From positions 91,735,087 to 91,799,086 of the forward strand of contig JARCOQ010000002.1 of the NCBI GenBank assembly GCA_029207755.1: 64,000 nucleotides of DNA. The letters run 5' to 3'. The stretch comes from Chamaea fasciata (lineage: Eukaryota; Chordata; Aves; Passeriformes; Sylviidae). Of this stretch, positions 1-13,580 are shown piece after piece; the first letter of the stretch is position 1, and each line of letters begins with the position of its first letter. The translations under genes were made by a program, and so were the position numbers. Below the pieces are notes generated by a model, which saw only the letters and a list, made by a program, of their open reading frames with translations, was not told the DNA's origin and made no database searches.

Positions 1-72
1 TTTTTTTTTTTTTTTTTTGTTTGTTTGCTTGTTTGTTTTTTTTCGGGTTTTTTTTGGTTTTTTTTTGTCAAG
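1..72. repeat. T-rich low-complexity tract
   Basis: Almost pure T, interrupted by GTTT-type units and a single CGGG. It is cut by the left edge, so its full length is unknown. It could be the reverse complement of the A-rich end of a retroposon, but nothing recognisable remains next to it. Confidence 0.85.
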
Positions 73-235
73 AGATGAAGAACATTTGCTATATGAAAGC
101 AAACAAACTCTGAGCAACAGTGTTATGGAGGCTACAGTGCTCGATACAGATTGATGATGTGGATGTCTGAATGAGTCGCAAGAGCCTGGAGATTGATAAC
201 CCACAAATTACCTGGGCAATAAAAAAGACTAACCA

Positions 236-338
236 AATATTATCTGCTCTAGCTGACCCTGCTTGAGCATGTATGGTTGGACTAGATGATCTTAGAGCCC
301 CTTTCCAACCTCAGCCATTCTGTGATTCAGTGAAATAA
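236..338 (+). mobile_element. CR1 LINE, 3'-end fragment
   Basis: The segment has the typical avian CR1 3' end: a GGTTGGACTAGATGATCTTAG core, then CCTTTCCAACCTCAGCC, ending in two near-copies of the 8-mer ATTCTGTG (the second is ATTCAGTG). The tail lies on the right, so the copy is in plus orientation. Only the last 100 bases or so are recognisable, as is usual for 5'-truncated CR1 copies. Family membership rests on known CR1 end structure; the subfamily was not determined. Confidence 0.85.
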
Positions 339-1180
339 GGCGATACTGATATTCAAAATCCTCTTTAAGACCCTGCAATTTAGCTGTTTGCCTATTCTAT
401 TGCTTAGATTTTTTCCTCTCTGTGATGTCTGTAGAATTTTTCTGTCTGTGTACATATTTATTCCCTCTTTTGTTTGCTGTCTTCAGATCTCTGTGTATCT
501 AACGCAAGCCATAAAGCACTCCAGTTTCTTTAGAACAGATAAGGGGTGGGAGTCACTGACATGAGGTGGAATACTTTCTTACTGTTAAAAACACTGATAA
601 TTACTATGAATTGTTTAGTAAAGTTAGCATTATTGACAAAAGCCAAGATGCAAGTTTATAGTTATCTGCTCATGGATAACTATAGCTGCGTGTTTGTTGC
701 AGACATACTTATGTATGTCTGCATACATACCTTTAGGTTTCCCATACCTTTACAGTTTACATGAGTATTTACAACAGAAAGAAAAACAGCCTTCTGGTTC
801 TTGCAATTCTTTAAAAACCTCACTAAAACCCTGCCAGACCTATCACTCTACCAACTCCACTGATTTATAAAGTTCTGAACAGGAGAAGTTTCTGCTGTTA
901 TTTGTTTCCACCACAGGAAGACACCAATAAGCACTCCTAAGGCTAAAAAACAACCTACTTTTTTTATGAACACTGCCTGATATTTCCATTACATTGTGAC
1001 ACAGAAAATAGGATTCACTTAAAAGGAGAGATTTGAAGAAAGAGTCAGAGTAAAAAAAGATGACAGAGCTATTCAGCTTCCTCTGAGTATTTTTGACTTA
1101 GAGTCATTTTTCTCCTCCTACTCTCCCTGCCATCTCCAAACAAAAAAGAAACCCACAACAGATTTCCCACAGATACAGGG
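339..1180. other. AT-rich stretch with no gene seen
   Basis: No supportable exon, RNA gene or known repeat. The only structure seen is the pair of hairpins at 657-723, listed separately. The one open frame here starts at GTG and has no coding character. Confidence 0.6.
657..723. repeat. Two adjacent perfect inverted repeats
   Basis: The first is a 10-bp perfect stem (657-666 with 675-684) around an 8-base loop. The second is an 11-bp perfect stem (698-708 with 713-723) around the 4-base loop TTAT. They are 13 bases apart. Seen directly in sequence; function unknown. They are too short to be a microRNA precursor on their own. Confidence 0.8.
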
Positions 1181-1269
1181 GAAAAAACAAAACAAAACAA
1201 AACTAAACTAAACAAAACAAACAAACAAAAAACCCCCAAAAAACCCCCAAAACCCAAAAACCCCCAAAA
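1181..1269. repeat. A/C-rich simple repeat
   Basis: AAAAC-type units (1181-1230) pass into alternating A-runs and C-runs, with blocks of about five A or six A and five C up to 1269. Typical slippage-prone low-complexity DNA. Confidence 0.9.
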
Positions 1270-4200
1270 TTAAATTTGTCCTAATGAGGCTGACAGAATT
1301 TTCAGAGAGTAAATTTCCAGTACCAAGAACTGAAACAAGAATCAATGAAAATTCATTATTTATTACACTGGCTGGGGTAATACAACATTACCTCCATAAA
1401 TATTAACCCAACTGCAATGAAGAAAATCAGCAGTTTGCCTATTTGCATATTCTTTTTGGTCTTGATGATTTTATCAATCTAATTCCTATACATATCAGAT
1501 ATCCTTGGAAGATGAAACTAATTCTAACAGAATATGGTTTAGTAACCCCATGGAGATGATGCAGTTCAGAAAGAATTTTAATGAAGCATCATGGAGAAAG
1601 AATTTGAATTATTAACTATGATAGATTGTGGACAAAAAAGAAAATGAAATCTATTTCCTTTCAGCATTCAAAAAAACTATTTCATTCTGAAGGCAAATAT
1701 GATTTAATATGATTTTCCAGTTAATTCTGATTATTTATAAAGGCCTGACTAGACACTGAGCTGTTAATGTCTTAGATTTTGAGTTACCACAGAAATTGAA
1801 ATAATTTTAATTATTTTACGCCAAGTAGTGATGAGATTTCTGCAGAAGTTCCTGCTTGTCTGAACTTTTCCCAATAAATTTAATTATTAGTATTAAGCAA
1901 ATCTGACCAAAAAAAAAAAAAAAAGTGAAATGAATGTACTTTGAATGTACAGCAGAAACATTAAGGAAAATAGCTGGAACGGCTTGGATAGCTTTTCAGC
2001 TGTTTGACTAAGCAACTTGCTACTTCATTCAATTAGTACCTTAGAGAGCTGATGACCTTGTTACCAATTGAATGTTTAATCCTTGACAGCAGGAATTAGA
2101 AATGACTTGAGAAAACAGCTAAACAACAGGACACAATATTCTCCATCACACTGACAGCACTGCTGCCCTAAACCTTCCTTCAGGTATAAGATACAGCTAT
2201 TAACTGGTGTGTTCTTAAGGAATACATTTTTCAACTTAGAAAGAACAATGACACTACCCTGAAAATATGCAAGGTTCACTTGCTTCACTATAGGTGAACA
2301 AACTGGTAGTATTAAGAAACCAGAAGTTTTAGGAAAAACCCAACAAAATGAGGTAAGAGATTTACCTTAATGTCTGCCTGATATTAAAGAGTTGGTTGTA
2401 GGATAAGCACGCAAAACTACAGCCTTGTCATTCCTCAGTAAATGTGTGCAGATACCGATGAGGGCTTGAGACGGGTCTGTACTCAACTAAAGTGGTGTCA
2501 CTCCCGTGCGCCAAACTGAAGATGGGAAGCACCCATGGATGAGAAGGCACCTTCTCACACTCAGCTCTCTGAAGCCCACAGTGAGTTCCCTTCCACCTTT
2601 TGGCAGAAACATGTGGGTATCACAATCCCTGTCGCACCACAAGGATGCTACAGGTCTCAGAAAAGCCCTTCTGAATTGAGGTGAATTTCAGCCAGTTTAA
2701 TATTTGCTAACTCTTCGGCTGCTTCAGCAGCAGCAATCCTTCATCACAGAGATAAACAGAGACTTGGAAAAACATTTCAGAAGACAGTTTTTGTGCAGCT
2801 GTTAACAACTTCAGAGAAGAAACGCAGCAGATATGCGTTGGGATAAAACACGCAGTGACAAAAATGTAAACACAGAAATCCAGGCTGTGACCTAATTTAA
2901 GCCTTGTTCAGTCACAGGCTAGCAAAAGCATGCTTCCACACATAATTAAAAAAACATCCTGAAATTTAAAACAACTGAAACCATATGACAGTGGGACTTC
3001 TTGCACCGTTCCAAAGATGTGTAGTGAAAAAGAAATCAGTTAAATGTCTGAGATTAAACAGAAACTATCCAAGAATCCATTTAAAATCCTTTTACATTAT
3101 TAATCACTTCTTTTTCTAAACCAAATGGAGCATGTATGTTTCAGCAAAAATGCACCAGCATCCATTCCAGATTAAAAAAAGATGATCACACAATTGATCT
3201 TAAATTTTGTAGAAATAAATTAAAAACACTGTTGAAAAGTTCACATTCTATGTCTAATCAATGCACCTTGTTGCACATCAGGCATGTAAAACGGCAGAGA
3301 TTGAAGCACAATGCTCTAGGCAAACACAGCTATCAGAGGGCATCGTGCAGGCCCTTTTGAATGAGCACAGGAAAAAGAAATCTGAGAATTACTCCAGCGT
3401 GTCCTCACAGCAAAGCTGGCTATCAGCAGCTGACAGTTTGTGGGTACACAAGAAGCTACTGACTGGAGTGAGACTTGATAAACTGGCATTCCATGACCTT
3501 CAAGATATGGCACAAAACATGCTTGTCTTTCCAGGAAACTTTGATACTGCATTAGATGAGATTACATGATATGATTGTCAAAGCTTCACTCAATGTCAGC
3601 TGCCTACAACCACACCTACTTATGTTTTTGCATGCAGTGGTTGACTGGTGTGAGAGGGGCATGGGAAAATCTGTGCAGCAATTTCAAGTACCTCTTTTTA
3701 AATGCTCCTATGTATCCTTCAGGAGACTTAAATTATTCAGTGTAACACCGAATAATTCTTTGAAAAGTTGGGCAATAAGCAGTTCCAAAAATTGTACTTA
3801 GATATCCTTTACTCCAAAGCTCAACTTTTGTCTTGCAGAGACTCTTGCACCACTGCTTTCCTGATACACATCAGCACATGGAGAAGCCACCAACAGGCAT
3901 TCCTGGTGGGGCTGCTGCTCTAGAAGTCAGGAAGCCACTCATTACACTTCACTGCCCTGCTGCTTCAGCCTGAAAAAAAGCAATATATGACTTACTTCTG
4001 GTAAAACTAAGCCCATGCTAATTTCTTGGCTTAAACTCATCAGTTCATTTTTAGGAGAGATGGGAGTTATGCAGAATGGCTGCTCTCTTCTCTGTCCTTC
4101 CAAGGTACTACAGGAATCTAATGGGACAGTTGAACTGTAAAAATGAAATCAGTGATTTTTGGGATGCCTATTTTATGGGTCTGTTCAAATGAACTAAATG

Positions 4201-7200
4201 AAAAAGGATGTCCCAAGGATACTTGCTATCACAAACACAAAATACACAGCTCCTTGTTTAAGTTCTCTTACACCATTTCAGTCTATTTCTCCTCATTATA
4301 TCCACAGAAAGACTATTCATACATGATAAGCTATTTTGATTAGTGCAGATAATTTTCCATTGCTGTTCCATGCAAGCTGCAGTCATAGCAGAGTTGAGTC
4401 ACTCTCATGATTTTGTTCCAAAACTTGTCTGTGTTGCCCAGTGCCTAAACCCATCAAAATAATTATGATAATGTTTGCATGTGGTGCTATTAGTTAAATA
4501 TTCAAGCTATAGATGGAGAAACAAGGATTAGAAGCTTTGCTAGTAATTACAATCAGATGCCTGTAACAATCCTTGTGGTTTTGCCTGCTTGTTCAGTTGT
4601 TGCTCACATAGACTATCCACAACATGAGTGGGAAATTCCTGTGAGAAAAGGCTCTGGAAATGAGGTCCAAATGGTGCACTCTTTTGGTTTGAATGAAGAA
4701 AATGAGCTTTTTTGGGTCAGTTTACTTTGATTAAGGCATCGCAGAATAAACTGAATATTGCCCAATAAATAACATCTTTTATCACTGAAATGTATTCACT
4801 TTTGCATTATTATATATTTTTATAATTTAAAAAAAAATCTGTATAGAAAGAACTTACTGGAAACCCACACACACGTACTTGATATTTTTATCTACATTTT
4901 ATTAGTAAACAAATTTCTGACACATCAGTAAGTAAATAGACTGTAAAACATATCTCCACAGAAATATCAGTGTAGATACATAAACAGTCTTGAGAGAAGA
5001 GGTTTTTTTAAAAAAAATCTTAAGCTTCATGTAATATTAACAAGAATACAGTGTGCCTTCCACAGCACTACTTGGAACAAAATGTTGTGCCCATGGATGG
5101 TAAAGCAATGAATAAGCTGCAATGAATAAGTCCTGGTCATGAAGCACTGATGGCTGAACAGAAATGCCAAAAAATCTGTACAATTAAGTGCTACTAGTCC
5201 TACAGATCCCAAGGAGGCCATGTAAGAGCTTATCACTCTGCTTGCTGTGGAAAACCAAAGTGAAACACAAGCTCGACCACTACATACTTGCAGTTCTGCT
5301 AGCTCTAAAGGGCTAAACAAAGCTGGGAACATGAAGCCACAGAAGTCACCCATCCTAAGGGCAGTCTGAAGAGAGTTCAGCACTGGATTTAATATAGCTT
5401 TAAAACCAGAGCTGTGTAGGATTATTTTGCTGGATGAAAACAGCAATATATCAGAAAAGGTTCTTTGTATGGATTGATTTAAAAGATAGTGGGGAGGAAA
5501 AATGGGACAGAATTCCTAATCACAAAATAAGGGGTTTAGTCAAAATGAGATAAAGTGCCAACTCTTGAGCTAGTGCATGGGTACAGCCCTTGCAGGACAG
5601 ATGGCAAGCTCAAGTTCGAGCCCAGAGCACAGGTGAACTGCCATGTCTGTATTTATTTTCTAAAACTGTTTTTTTCATCTCAGTCCTAAAAAAAATAGTT
5701 TTTCCTTATTTAGGAATAAAATACCACAAGTCTTGAAAATATTTCAGGTCAGCAAAACTGGCTCTGTTAACATTTGTTCTGTTATACGCTACCCAAGAGC
5801 AGTCTCCTTGCTTTTATGCTGGAGGACAGCATGTTTGGATCTTGCTGTCTCCTGCTTTTTACATCTGCTATGCTGTGAATGGAGTCAATGTCACCATGCT
5901 GGCCCTGCTGGCCGTATTCCAGCCTAAGATTTCCCCATGCTGGAGGGAATTGCTTCAGCTGCTTTTACAGACCAACTTTAATTCCCCTTTCCTCTTCCAA
6001 AGCTTACCAAAAGGGCATTGTGTAGAAATTTAATCTTCCTTTTTTTTTAAAATTTTCTTCCCAATAGTGTAAATTCTTACTAATATGGCTTTGATAACCA
6101 AAGTAAAGGAGGCAACAGCTTGTGCACTCATGTTAAACCAGGGTTTTATTGTAATTTATTTCCCCTAATCTTCATGTGAACTGAAATGTAACTGTACACA
6201 CCGCACATCAAAACTCAGATCTAGATATATTTCTTTCTGAAAGGTTTAGTGAAATTGGAAAGGGTATTCAAAAGATAGAACAGCCTGAATATAGTGCTGG
6301 AATGGGACATTCACTGGCTTACAGCAGTGGACACAGAAAAGGTTCCCACCGCAAAAAGAGATTGATGCTGAAAGTCTGCTAGAATAAGGTTCCCTCTGGG
6401 TCAACTTCTGGCCATTTACAGTTCATGTTAAAAGCTATAATTCATAGATTTCTCTGCCTTTCACTACATGATTTTCCTAATTTGCCATTGTTTTAGCTTT
6501 CAGTATACAGCCATCACTGCTATTTGAACAGTAGGTGTGTTGCAATAAATGCTATTGCCTTGTCATCTCTGATTAACTCCACTGAGTTCAGTTACACCAC
6601 CCCAATACTAGACCCGGACAGCTGAACTGGGAACACACTTGGGTCTAACATCTAACAGATGTTTGATGGGAAAATTTCCAACATCTCTACTTTTTTTTCT
6701 TAGAAAGCAAAAAGAAAAAACTAGTTTAACTCCATTTTCTCAAGGCTCAGAGTCTCTCACAATAACAAGCTTTAGGAATAACATGGGAATGAAAGAAAGC
6801 ACAGTAATATAACAAGAGGGAATAACTGCTCTGCTTAAAATACAAACTATTTCACATGCTTCTTCCTATCCATATTATATAGAATCTTTCCACTGAAAGC
6901 ACTCCAAGAATGTGCCATTTACTGCTAAATCAATGAAGTCAAAGAGCATGGGAATGCAGTCTGAGATCCCAGAAGAATCCATCCAGATTGTGCTATCAAC
7001 AACCTGCAATGCAGTGCAAGGTTGAGACCAAGCCTAGTACTTTTGTCCAAAGTCTGGTGATTATTTTTTTTAAAGGCTACAAGTGCAGGCATTTTCAGAG
7101 TACCGTTTGTGGCTATTTGCCTTGGGAAAGTTAAGTAAAGTTGGAAAACAATGCTTTCATAATGAATGTATTTTATTTTCTCTCAATCTATATGGAAGTG

Positions 7201-9468
7201 TTTATTGCAAACAAATCATGTGTAAACTGTTCTAAAATAAGCCCCTAAAAATAAGTAATTGAAGCTTACTCTAATACATGGCAGAAGTAGGAATTTTGCT
7301 GAGTTACTACATGCTCAGCTTTTTCACCCCATGCCTTGTCTAATGTTAAGACCATAGCTTCTGTGATAAATATGATTCTTGTATAAACACATTCTTTCCA
7401 ACAATATTCATCTGGCTCTTTGCGTCTGAGAGAGTATGAAACGTTACAGAGCTCTCAGCACTTCATTCTCTCTCTCATTCAACGAGCTAAAATAAATCTT
7501 TGTTTCTTATGTTGGTATATAATATGCAGTGCCAGGACCTGCAAAATCCTTCCCTTTTCTAGTAGTGTCTAGCGCACTTGAGAACTCGCCCTTAGCCACA
7601 GACGTGAAGAAATGTTAAACAAAGTTGCTACTGCACAACCACCTCCTCCTACATGAGCTCTTGGGATAGGTTTAATCCCCAGCTGCACTTGAAGAACACA
7701 CTTGTTGAGACTAATGCGGCATCACAGCCGGGCTGCTTGCGTAGTCCTGTTCAGAGAGGCGTCAGCATCCCTGCAGAGCCAGCCAGCCAGCCTATTTCAA
7801 ACACATCTCACCAGGGCAAGAAGTCAGATTATTTCACATTGAAGGAGTGGAATTTCCACAGGCGACTTTGGAGATCTCAGCTGCTGCTGGTCTTTGAAAG
7901 AAGTCCTTATATATGTAGAATGAAATTTAGCTCCTCCTTTTCAGTCCGAGCAACATTTAGAGAGAAAGACCCAACACAATGCCTAGCTCCTGGATCCAGA
8001 TGCTTACCCAACCATTTATTTGCTGTGTATCAGGATGAGACACAGGCCCTTTTTGTCTCCTTTTCCCCTTTCTTCTGCCCCATACTCTAGCGGAAGAGCA
8101 GAAAGCTCTTTAGAACGCAAGAATACAGATTGTAGGGGCACTCTAGGGCTGGCTGTAGGAAGACCTAGAGCACACTTGAAATTAGACACCACTCCAATGA
8201 AACAGCTGGAACCAAAGAGGTACATAGAGATCAAAAGCAAAAATTGAAAATACTACCATTATTTCATAGCTAAAATACTGGATTAATACTCTGCACACAT
8301 GAGCAATTTGATTCTCAGCTCCACCAGTGTCTTTCGTTTAACACTTGCAAAGCTCTTACAGCTGCATCAGTGGGTAACACCTCCTTTCTTCAACTATCAT
8401 ATTTCTTCATGTTCTGCAGTGGCAAAACTATCTTTTCTCATTATTTGCATCACTTTAGTGAGTAAAATCCTCTTTTCAGATTAGAACCACATTTTTTGTG
8501 TGAATAATGATGACAGTAGAATGGCTGCAGTTCAGTCCACTGTACTAATTTGTAACTCTTCATTAAAGAATTCCATGTTTACCTTTTTGATTATTTCAAG
8601 TTGGAAAAAAAAACTTCACTAGGACTACTTGCATGAAATTTCTTCACAATAACTAACTGTGAGAGTGATTTGTTCAGTAAAAGCTTGAGTCTTGCGCACA
8701 GACACGAACAGGCACATGCATACACGGAAAGCTCTTCATGCCTAGCATGTAAATATCTATTTCTGTAGAGGAGGGGAGTCACAGTTCTTCCACATTTGCT
8801 CATCATCATCATCTTTATTGTGTGCCTGCTGAGCTTCACTCTCTGGAGGTCCACCTCCGGTGAGAGAAATGTGATATGGGCAGTTTTCTGTATTTAGACC
8901 TGAGAGCAACTGAGAAAGTCAATGTTGGCTGCACTGACCAGCTTTTCTTTCTACTGCCAAGTCTACAGCAGCCTTGAGAATTCACGCTCTGCATAGCAAA
9001 GGGATATGTTTCTTTATCATCTGAGTTGGTTTATTCACCACTGGCATTTGCAGAGCACATCAGTAATACTGAGACAAGGCAGTGTACAGATGAAAGCCAG
9101 AACCTGATCTCCCAAAGCCTCCTTTCCAGAGCTACATTACTCCAACTGTGTATTGCAGCCCTTCACACAAAACCAAGGCTATGTCTTCTTTCTTTAGTAA
9201 GAATAATGAATGTTTATGGCTGAGTTCTCCATCAGTGTCTGTTTCTGACACAGGGAACTAAGAAAAAAACAGTTTCCTGTTTCTTTGTCTGTGTTTATCG
9301 ACATGTGCCAAAAGGAAGCAAGTTTGGACACTATTATGCAGCTTGCTGAGAAGCTATCTTAAACATGAGGTTTCTTCTTTCCTACTGGCCATCATGGTTT
9401 CTTATCTCAGGCATTTAAACTATTTGCTAATTGCTCTCTTTTCTGTTTTGGAAAATTTTTTGTGGGGA
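1270..9468. other. AT-rich non-coding-looking DNA
   Basis: No gene can be supported across this stretch. A 16-base A run lies at 1909-1924 and an octamer ATTTGCAT at 1441. The longest ATG-initiated frame outside the provirus lies here (7653-8090, 145 codons), but a frame of that length is expected by chance in this much DNA and it resembles no family I know. A 139-codon frame on the minus strand at 5027-5446 starts at TTG, not ATG. The stretch could be intronic or intergenic. Confidence 0.55.
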
Positions 9469-9491
9469 TTTTTTTTTTTTTTTTTTTTTTT
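9469..9491. repeat. Poly-T run (23 T)
   Basis: Uninterrupted T run followed by GGCGGGGGAG. There is no recognisable retroposon beside it. Confidence 0.9.
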
Positions 9492-12400
9492 GGCGGGGGA
9501 GACTTTTTGTTGTTTAACAGAGTAGTTGCTATGAAAATAATAACTTGTGGACAGGAACATTTCTGTCCATAATTCTAATACTGAAAGGCCCTCTATTTAT
9601 TTTGTAAGAATGTTAGCATTTCTCTGGGGATAACCTTGAAGAAAGCAGGTTGAATTTTGCTGCGAGATTGAAACACTGGTGAAATAAGAAGACTAAGTCT
9701 TTGTGACTAATTGCTGCCAAGAGTTATACTGCAGCCTGATCCATAACCATTAAAACAAGTAGAAAATAGACCCCCATCTGCTTTACATTATATAAGATAT
9801 ATTAAGCATAAAGCCTTCAACTATTTTTCATTGCAAGATCTAGTTTCACTCTATCCCTTATTTTGCTCTAGCCTTAAGGAAAATCCGAACATATTCAAAT
9901 ATGCTTGTTATATGTTAACACATTTAGGGTGCTTTTCAGATATATCATGCCCACAAAGTTGCTAGTGTGGCTATAAGGGAAGAGAAAAAGAGGTGTGGCC
10001 TGTATATGGGAACAAGATTGCCAAGAATTGTGCAACATCGTGCTCTAGCTGGCACTAGCATTGCTCTGCTAATGCACAGCTGGAATTCACAACCGAAACA
10101 TGGAGATGGAGTGGTTGTTTCTTCTAAAAAGAGGTAGATGGTATCAAAATCAACCTCTAAAATGTCCCAACAGAAACATCTTTCCATCTGCTGCTATAGT
10201 CTCTTTATCCTGAAATTGTTCTGTGGAATTTCCTGTTTACTCTCAATCCCCTAATTTATAGATCATGTCCTTCAACACCAATGGTAGAGTTTATGTAATT
10301 TCCATTCACTGAATTCCTTCATTATGTTCTTTTAGAACAAACTGGGTTATTATCTTAATGTGTGCAAGTTCAGGAGGTTTAACATTTTCCTACCAGCTAC
10401 AACTTAATTGCAAGTTTGAGCCTCATACTGACAATTGCCTAACTGAAAAAAGAATATTAAATCTACAGTCTACCTCACAGATTGACTCTAGCATTACTTT
10501 TGAATTTCCTCATTTTATTGGTGCTTCCAGTCTGAAGAATCCTTCTCTGCATCACTTTTATGGCTGATCTTGAAGTATAGGACCAGCCTGGAGCATCATC
10601 AGTGTGACAGCTGAGACAGCTACAGGTGACCAGCTCAGAAGGGAGAAGTTGGTGAGTACTTCTACAACAAATTTCCCATTCATGGAGTGGGTAGGATAGG
10701 CAGCCTTTCCATAGGGCAAACAGTGAGGCTCAGCACTGGCTATACAGATGCAACTTAAGCAGCAGAGACCAGGACTCATCTCTTCTAACATCCTCCCTTT
10801 TCCTCCAGCCACACTTCTCTTAAGTAAGAGCCTTACAGAAAAGGACAGGCACAGAAACCCTGCCTGTGATGTCCTTCCTAGGCAGTGCTTAAGGAGGAGG
10901 ATGGATGAATCACTTTTTCCATCTCACAAAAGCATGCATTTCCATCCTCAGCCCATCAAGTGCCGGCAGCCTTCCTACAGCCTGGGAAAACCAAGGAAGA
11001 GAGCATGGGATCCTGGTGCACACCACTGTGTCTGTCACTCAGGGAGTCTCACAAAACTCATTCGTAGAGCGTCTTTGGAAAACTGTGATTCAGTTTATTT
11101 ACTAAAATAAGATTTATTTTGTTAAGTTCTCCCTGCATTTTTAAGTGGTTTGTTGAAAATCTTCCAAAGGTTGACTCGGGAACCAAATTAATTTTAACTT
11201 GGCGGGAACGTTCTTTTAACCAAGTATATAGGAAGCAAAGGCCATTTGCTGCTGACTGGCCAAACTCAAGATGTGATTAAATAATCCTCATGCTCCTTTG
11301 CCCCAACTCTTCCACCTTCTCCCCAGAAGTAATGAGGCAGGAAAGGTTCCTTCATTCCTCTACTGACACCACTAGAGTAGAGAGGCATGGATGCTCAGTG
11401 CCCACAGCGAGAGCAGCTGAGATGGCACTGAGCTACCTCTTTAAACAGCACTTTGGCTGCACACAGTGAGTGAGCTGGGCATTGTTATACCTCACAGGCT
11501 AACCTGGCCCTCAGACAAACAAAACATTACACTGAGAGTACTCCAATTCCCTCTCTTTCCAGCAACTTTATTCAAAGTGAATGAGGAACACCAAATGACA
11601 ACCTGCTCCATGACAGCTTACTGAGGATCATGTCCCCCACATTAACACTGACACCGAACAGCTTTAAGTTACCTTCCCCTTGTGCAGCCCTGGGCCCTGC
11701 TGCATTTAATTTCCTTTACTGCCCAACTCACTGTTACCTCCTGCTTTCGCTGCTCATCTCCTCCTCTTCTGGCCTTAGTCCCAGCCATCTGCTGCCAGCT
11801 CCTAGACAAATCACAACTACAAACTTCCTCCTTCTGTCTCCTTCACTGTCCACTCCCACACTCTCCTGAAGTATCTTCACTCAGTTAGCCACCTGGCAAG
11901 AAGAGCATCTTCAAGGTCATTAGGTGAACATTCCTGGACAGAAAAGCAGCAGTTAAAAAAGAAGGGTGGGGTTGGCATGGAATAGCCAGGGAGAAAAAGA
12001 AAAACAAACAGGCAGTGAAAACAGGGTAGAAAAGCAATGTACAGACTTGGGAAATTCCATGCCTGGTAGTATGGATGGCCAGCTGGGTTTCAGCAAACCT
12101 TAGAGTGAATAAATCGTCCTGCCTTACTTCTACTCTATAAGCTGGTCTTCAACAAGAGTACAAAAGAAAACAAGAAGAAAGTGGCTGGAGTAGTTTGATA
12201 AAAGTTTTTATGGGCTGCAAGATGCTCTAAAATCCATCACTAAAAGGATCCAGAAACACGAAGAGCTAATCTGAGGGCCTGCATTTTTTGTTTCGGCAGA
12301 AGAAAGTATAAACTAGACCAGAATCAATCACAGCTCATTTTCAGAAGACACAGGGTGGTCACAAGCAGTTGTGTTTTGTAAGAATAAGCCATCAAGAAGA

Positions 12401-13512
12401 GGAATGCATCCTACTTTTGACTTTTTTCTAAACATGGATTTGAGGTCGATAAAGGCGAATGAGCTCACCTCCCAGTAGAGATAAAATTCCTTTCATACAA
12501 CTGATTAGCTTATAAGACAGTCCTCATCATACTAAAACTATTCCAATCAACCCCTCCTCCCAAAACCTTCCCACAACCCCCCCAATGCCACCCACAGTTC
12601 TCAGCGCACTGGAAAAGTAGCTGCTGACAAATAGGAGTGCTGTCCATCTACTGACTTTTCCAAGTGTTATGTTTTGGCTATTTATTACCACAGTTACATT
12701 GCAAATGAACTTCTCACTCACTGATTTGTTCCAGCAAAATTTGACCTAAGCAAAGCATACCCAGTCATTTTGGCCAATTGGCAAGGGTTGATTAAGATTC
12801 CTGTTATTTTTACTTTGTTTTGACTGGCTTTGAAAAGGCAGTCCTAAACAGGCTTTTCTCACTTTCAGGGGCCTCAGGGAGCCAAGGAGGTAGCCTACTG
12901 TACATGCAGAAGCTTTTGTGTGTCCACACACTGCTGTGCCATTACAGGCTGCCACTTGTACCTCCTCACTCTGCTTTACCACCCAGATATGAAAACAAAA
13001 TGTACTGTTGTGCAAGCATTCCTTCTCAACTTTGGTAAGAGAAATGGTATTAAAATCCAAAGGGGCATACACAGATTTCCACAACTCCTGGTGAATGCCA
13101 CGTTATGCTCATGCTCCCCACATTTTACCAACTAGAGACTGAAGTTCCTACCACTTTTCTAGAAATATTCAGGGGCTCCTCGATGGTAAGTTTCTGACTG
13201 GAAACAGATGAAACCTTCTAGTGATGGGAGAAAAGAATTGTCATGCAGACTGACAATGACTTCAGTATTTTTTGCAGACATAGTCCATGGAATAATTCTC
13301 CACCTCCTTAGACTTACATCCTGTATGTGTAGCCAGGTGTAGGTTTAGCTTCCACCAATAAGAACTATTTGGCAGTAAATGCTGCATTAAATATTGAACT
13401 GCAATACTTAGATGTATACACATTTATCCAACACCAGATTCAAATGGGAAGAGATGCTACAGCAACAACATAATTTAAGAAGAAAATGACAATTGTCTCA
13501 AAGAATAATACA
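9492..13512. other. Non-coding-looking DNA, no gene seen
   Basis: No exon, RNA gene or known repeat could be supported. The 11.6-11.9 kb part is rich in C and T, which opens frames on the plus strand by removing A-containing stops. That is base composition, not evidence of coding. Confidence 0.5.
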
Positions 13513-13580
13513 CAAGTTTGCGTTGGAAGGAACCTTTTAAAGGTCATCTAGTCCAACCCCCAGTGACTCTTCCAATGACC
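13513..13580 (-). mobile_element. CR1 LINE, 3'-end fragment
   Basis: Contains GTTGGAAGGAACCTTTTAAA then GGTCATCTAGTCCAACCCCC, the reverse-complement form of a CR1 3' end, so the copy points to the minus strand. The terminal 8-mer repeats are decayed (CACAAGTTTG in their place). Only about 70 bases are recognisable. Confidence 0.75.

Noticed and set aside
5027..5446. 139-codon minus-strand frame
   Set aside because: It starts at TTG, resembles nothing known and lacks splice or promoter context.
5600..5640. tRNA B-box-like GTTCGAGCC
   Set aside because: No matching A-box, no T-arm stem and no cloverleaf around it.
7653..8090. 145-codon ATG frame, the longest of its kind outside the provirus
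   Set aside because: About one frame this long is expected by chance in this much DNA. It resembles no family and has no coding-like features.
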